Assembly: GCA_028456385.1 (NCBI GenBank)
Contig: JALNQF010000667.1
Location: 1-17,481 of the forward strand
DNA length: 17,481 nucleotides
Source of the DNA: Ophiosphaerella korrae
Taxonomy: Eukaryota; Ascomycota; Dothideomycetes; Pleosporales; Phaeosphaeriaceae
Direction: 5' to 3'
The notes below the pieces were generated by a model. That model was given only the letters and a program-made list of their open reading frames with translations, had not been told where the DNA came from and searched no databases. Made by a program: the position numbers and the translations under genes. This document shows positions 16,912 through 17,481 of the stretch, piece after piece; positions within the stretch are counted from its first letter, which is position 1, and each line of letters opens with the position of its first letter.

Positions 16912-17481
16912 TAGATAATAGGCTATTAATAGCTTCTTTTTTATCTCTATTACTATAAGTAGTATTATCTAGTAATTAGATATAAAAAGCTTATCTTTAT
17001 TACTAATAATACTCTTTAGTATCTTATATCTTTGTATTAATATATCTAGTAGTACGTGTCCTAGCTAATTTACTATATAGTTACTTTAAAATTTCTCTAT
17101 CTTAGCGTATTTTATAAATTAGTCTACGATTACTATTATTATATTATATCTTATTCCTATTACTAGGTCCTTTAATATTAGTAGTCCTATAATAAAGTCT
17201 ATTATAATGTCTATCTATAGTTTTTCTAGTATTTTAATTACTTATATTTCTCTATAAGGTGTATATATCTTATACTTATTCTTCTAGTAATCTACGTATT
17301 CTTTAATAAACTATATTACTTTCTCCTTTATCTTACTAAATCTATAGTTCTTCTAGATTAGTTCTATAGTTTATATAATCTCTAAGTACTTATATACTAG
17401 GTTATTATAGTATTATTATATAATTACTTTTTATAATTCTTTTAGAACTTTATTTATAATCCTAACTAGGTTATTAATTTC

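Larger units (their letters stand above)
16150..17481 (-). pseudogene. Third Ty3/Gypsy pol relic: integrase and chromodomain, runs off the window
   Basis: Read from the right edge on the minus strand: a decayed zinc-binding region (about 17260-17481), then an integrase core. The first catalytic Asp is at 17197-17199 in IDIIIDFI. IVIVD-stop-FIKYAKIEKF follows. The second catalytic Asp is Asn at 16999-17001 in SNKDKLF. The catalytic Glu is kept at 16891-16893. The C-terminal part ends in a chromodomain (16158-16340). Stops are TAA/TAG at Gln/Trp sites. Sequence blocks differ clearly from both other pol relics, so it is a separate lineage. RT and RNase H would lie to the right, outside the window. 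No 3' LTR is found to the left: the relic stops at the minisatellite. Confidence 0.9.

Noticed and set aside
1..17481. Mitochondrial or bacterial AT-rich origin
   Set aside because: Chromodomain Gypsy elements, CpA-specific mutation and absence of mitochondrial or bacterial genes point to fungal nuclear heterochromatin.
1..17481. Alternative genetic code (TAA/TAG read as Gln)
   Set aside because: TAG also stands at conserved Trp positions (chromodomain LVKWKGY), Cys and His codons turned into Tyr codons, and catalytic Asp/Glu are lost. RIP explains all of this; stop reassignment does not.

Overview
This window looks like a piece of an AT-rich, gene-free compartment of a filamentous ascomycete (Pezizomycotina-type) nuclear genome. 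It is a graveyard of transposable elements destroyed by repeat-induced point mutation (RIP). CpA and TpG are almost absent over long stretches (for example none in 1-120, 4741-4860 or 16201-16320), TpA is everywhere, and CpG survives. Every recognisable protein relic is broken by TAA/TAG codons where the family has Gln or Trp (CAA, CAG, TGG), and ATG and TGA are rare. No intact host gene, tRNA or rRNA is visible. The species cannot be named from this sequence.

Layout. (1) 1-~1420, + strand: a Tc1/mariner-type DNA transposon relic. (2) ~1421-1660: a short island that still has CpA/TpG. (3) ~1625-3580, - strand: a Gag-like relic with a decayed CCHC zinc knuckle. (4) ~3598-4208: a non-coding, LTR-like block. 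(5) ~4230-5995, - strand: the 3' part of a Ty3/Gypsy pol (RNase H end, integrase, chromodomain), cut off near 5995. (6) ~6000-6237: unassigned sequence with an inverted repeat. (7) 6243-15023, - strand: a structurally complete 8,781-bp chromodomain-carrying Ty3/Gypsy element. It has two 315-bp LTRs, a perfect 5-bp target duplication CCTAT, a polypurine tract, and gag, protease, RT, RNase H, integrase and chromodomain relics in that order. (8) 15042-15139: a 14-bp tandem array beside the insertion site. (9) ~15270-15860, + strand: a relic of a Cys-rich fungal protein. (10) 15866-16137: a 28/30-bp minisatellite. (11) ~16150-17481, - strand: a third chromoviral pol relic (integrase, chromodomain) that leaves the window.

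How it fits together. Three different chromodomain retroelement lineages lie in the same orientation, and the complete one is nested between older, truncated remains. This agrees with chromodomain integrases targeting heterochromatin and with RIP then silencing the copies. The complete element is best understood as the youngest: its LTRs differ at only 9 of 315 sites, all transitions. I found no functional coding system. The interest lies in the architecture and in sequence patterns created by RIP itself.
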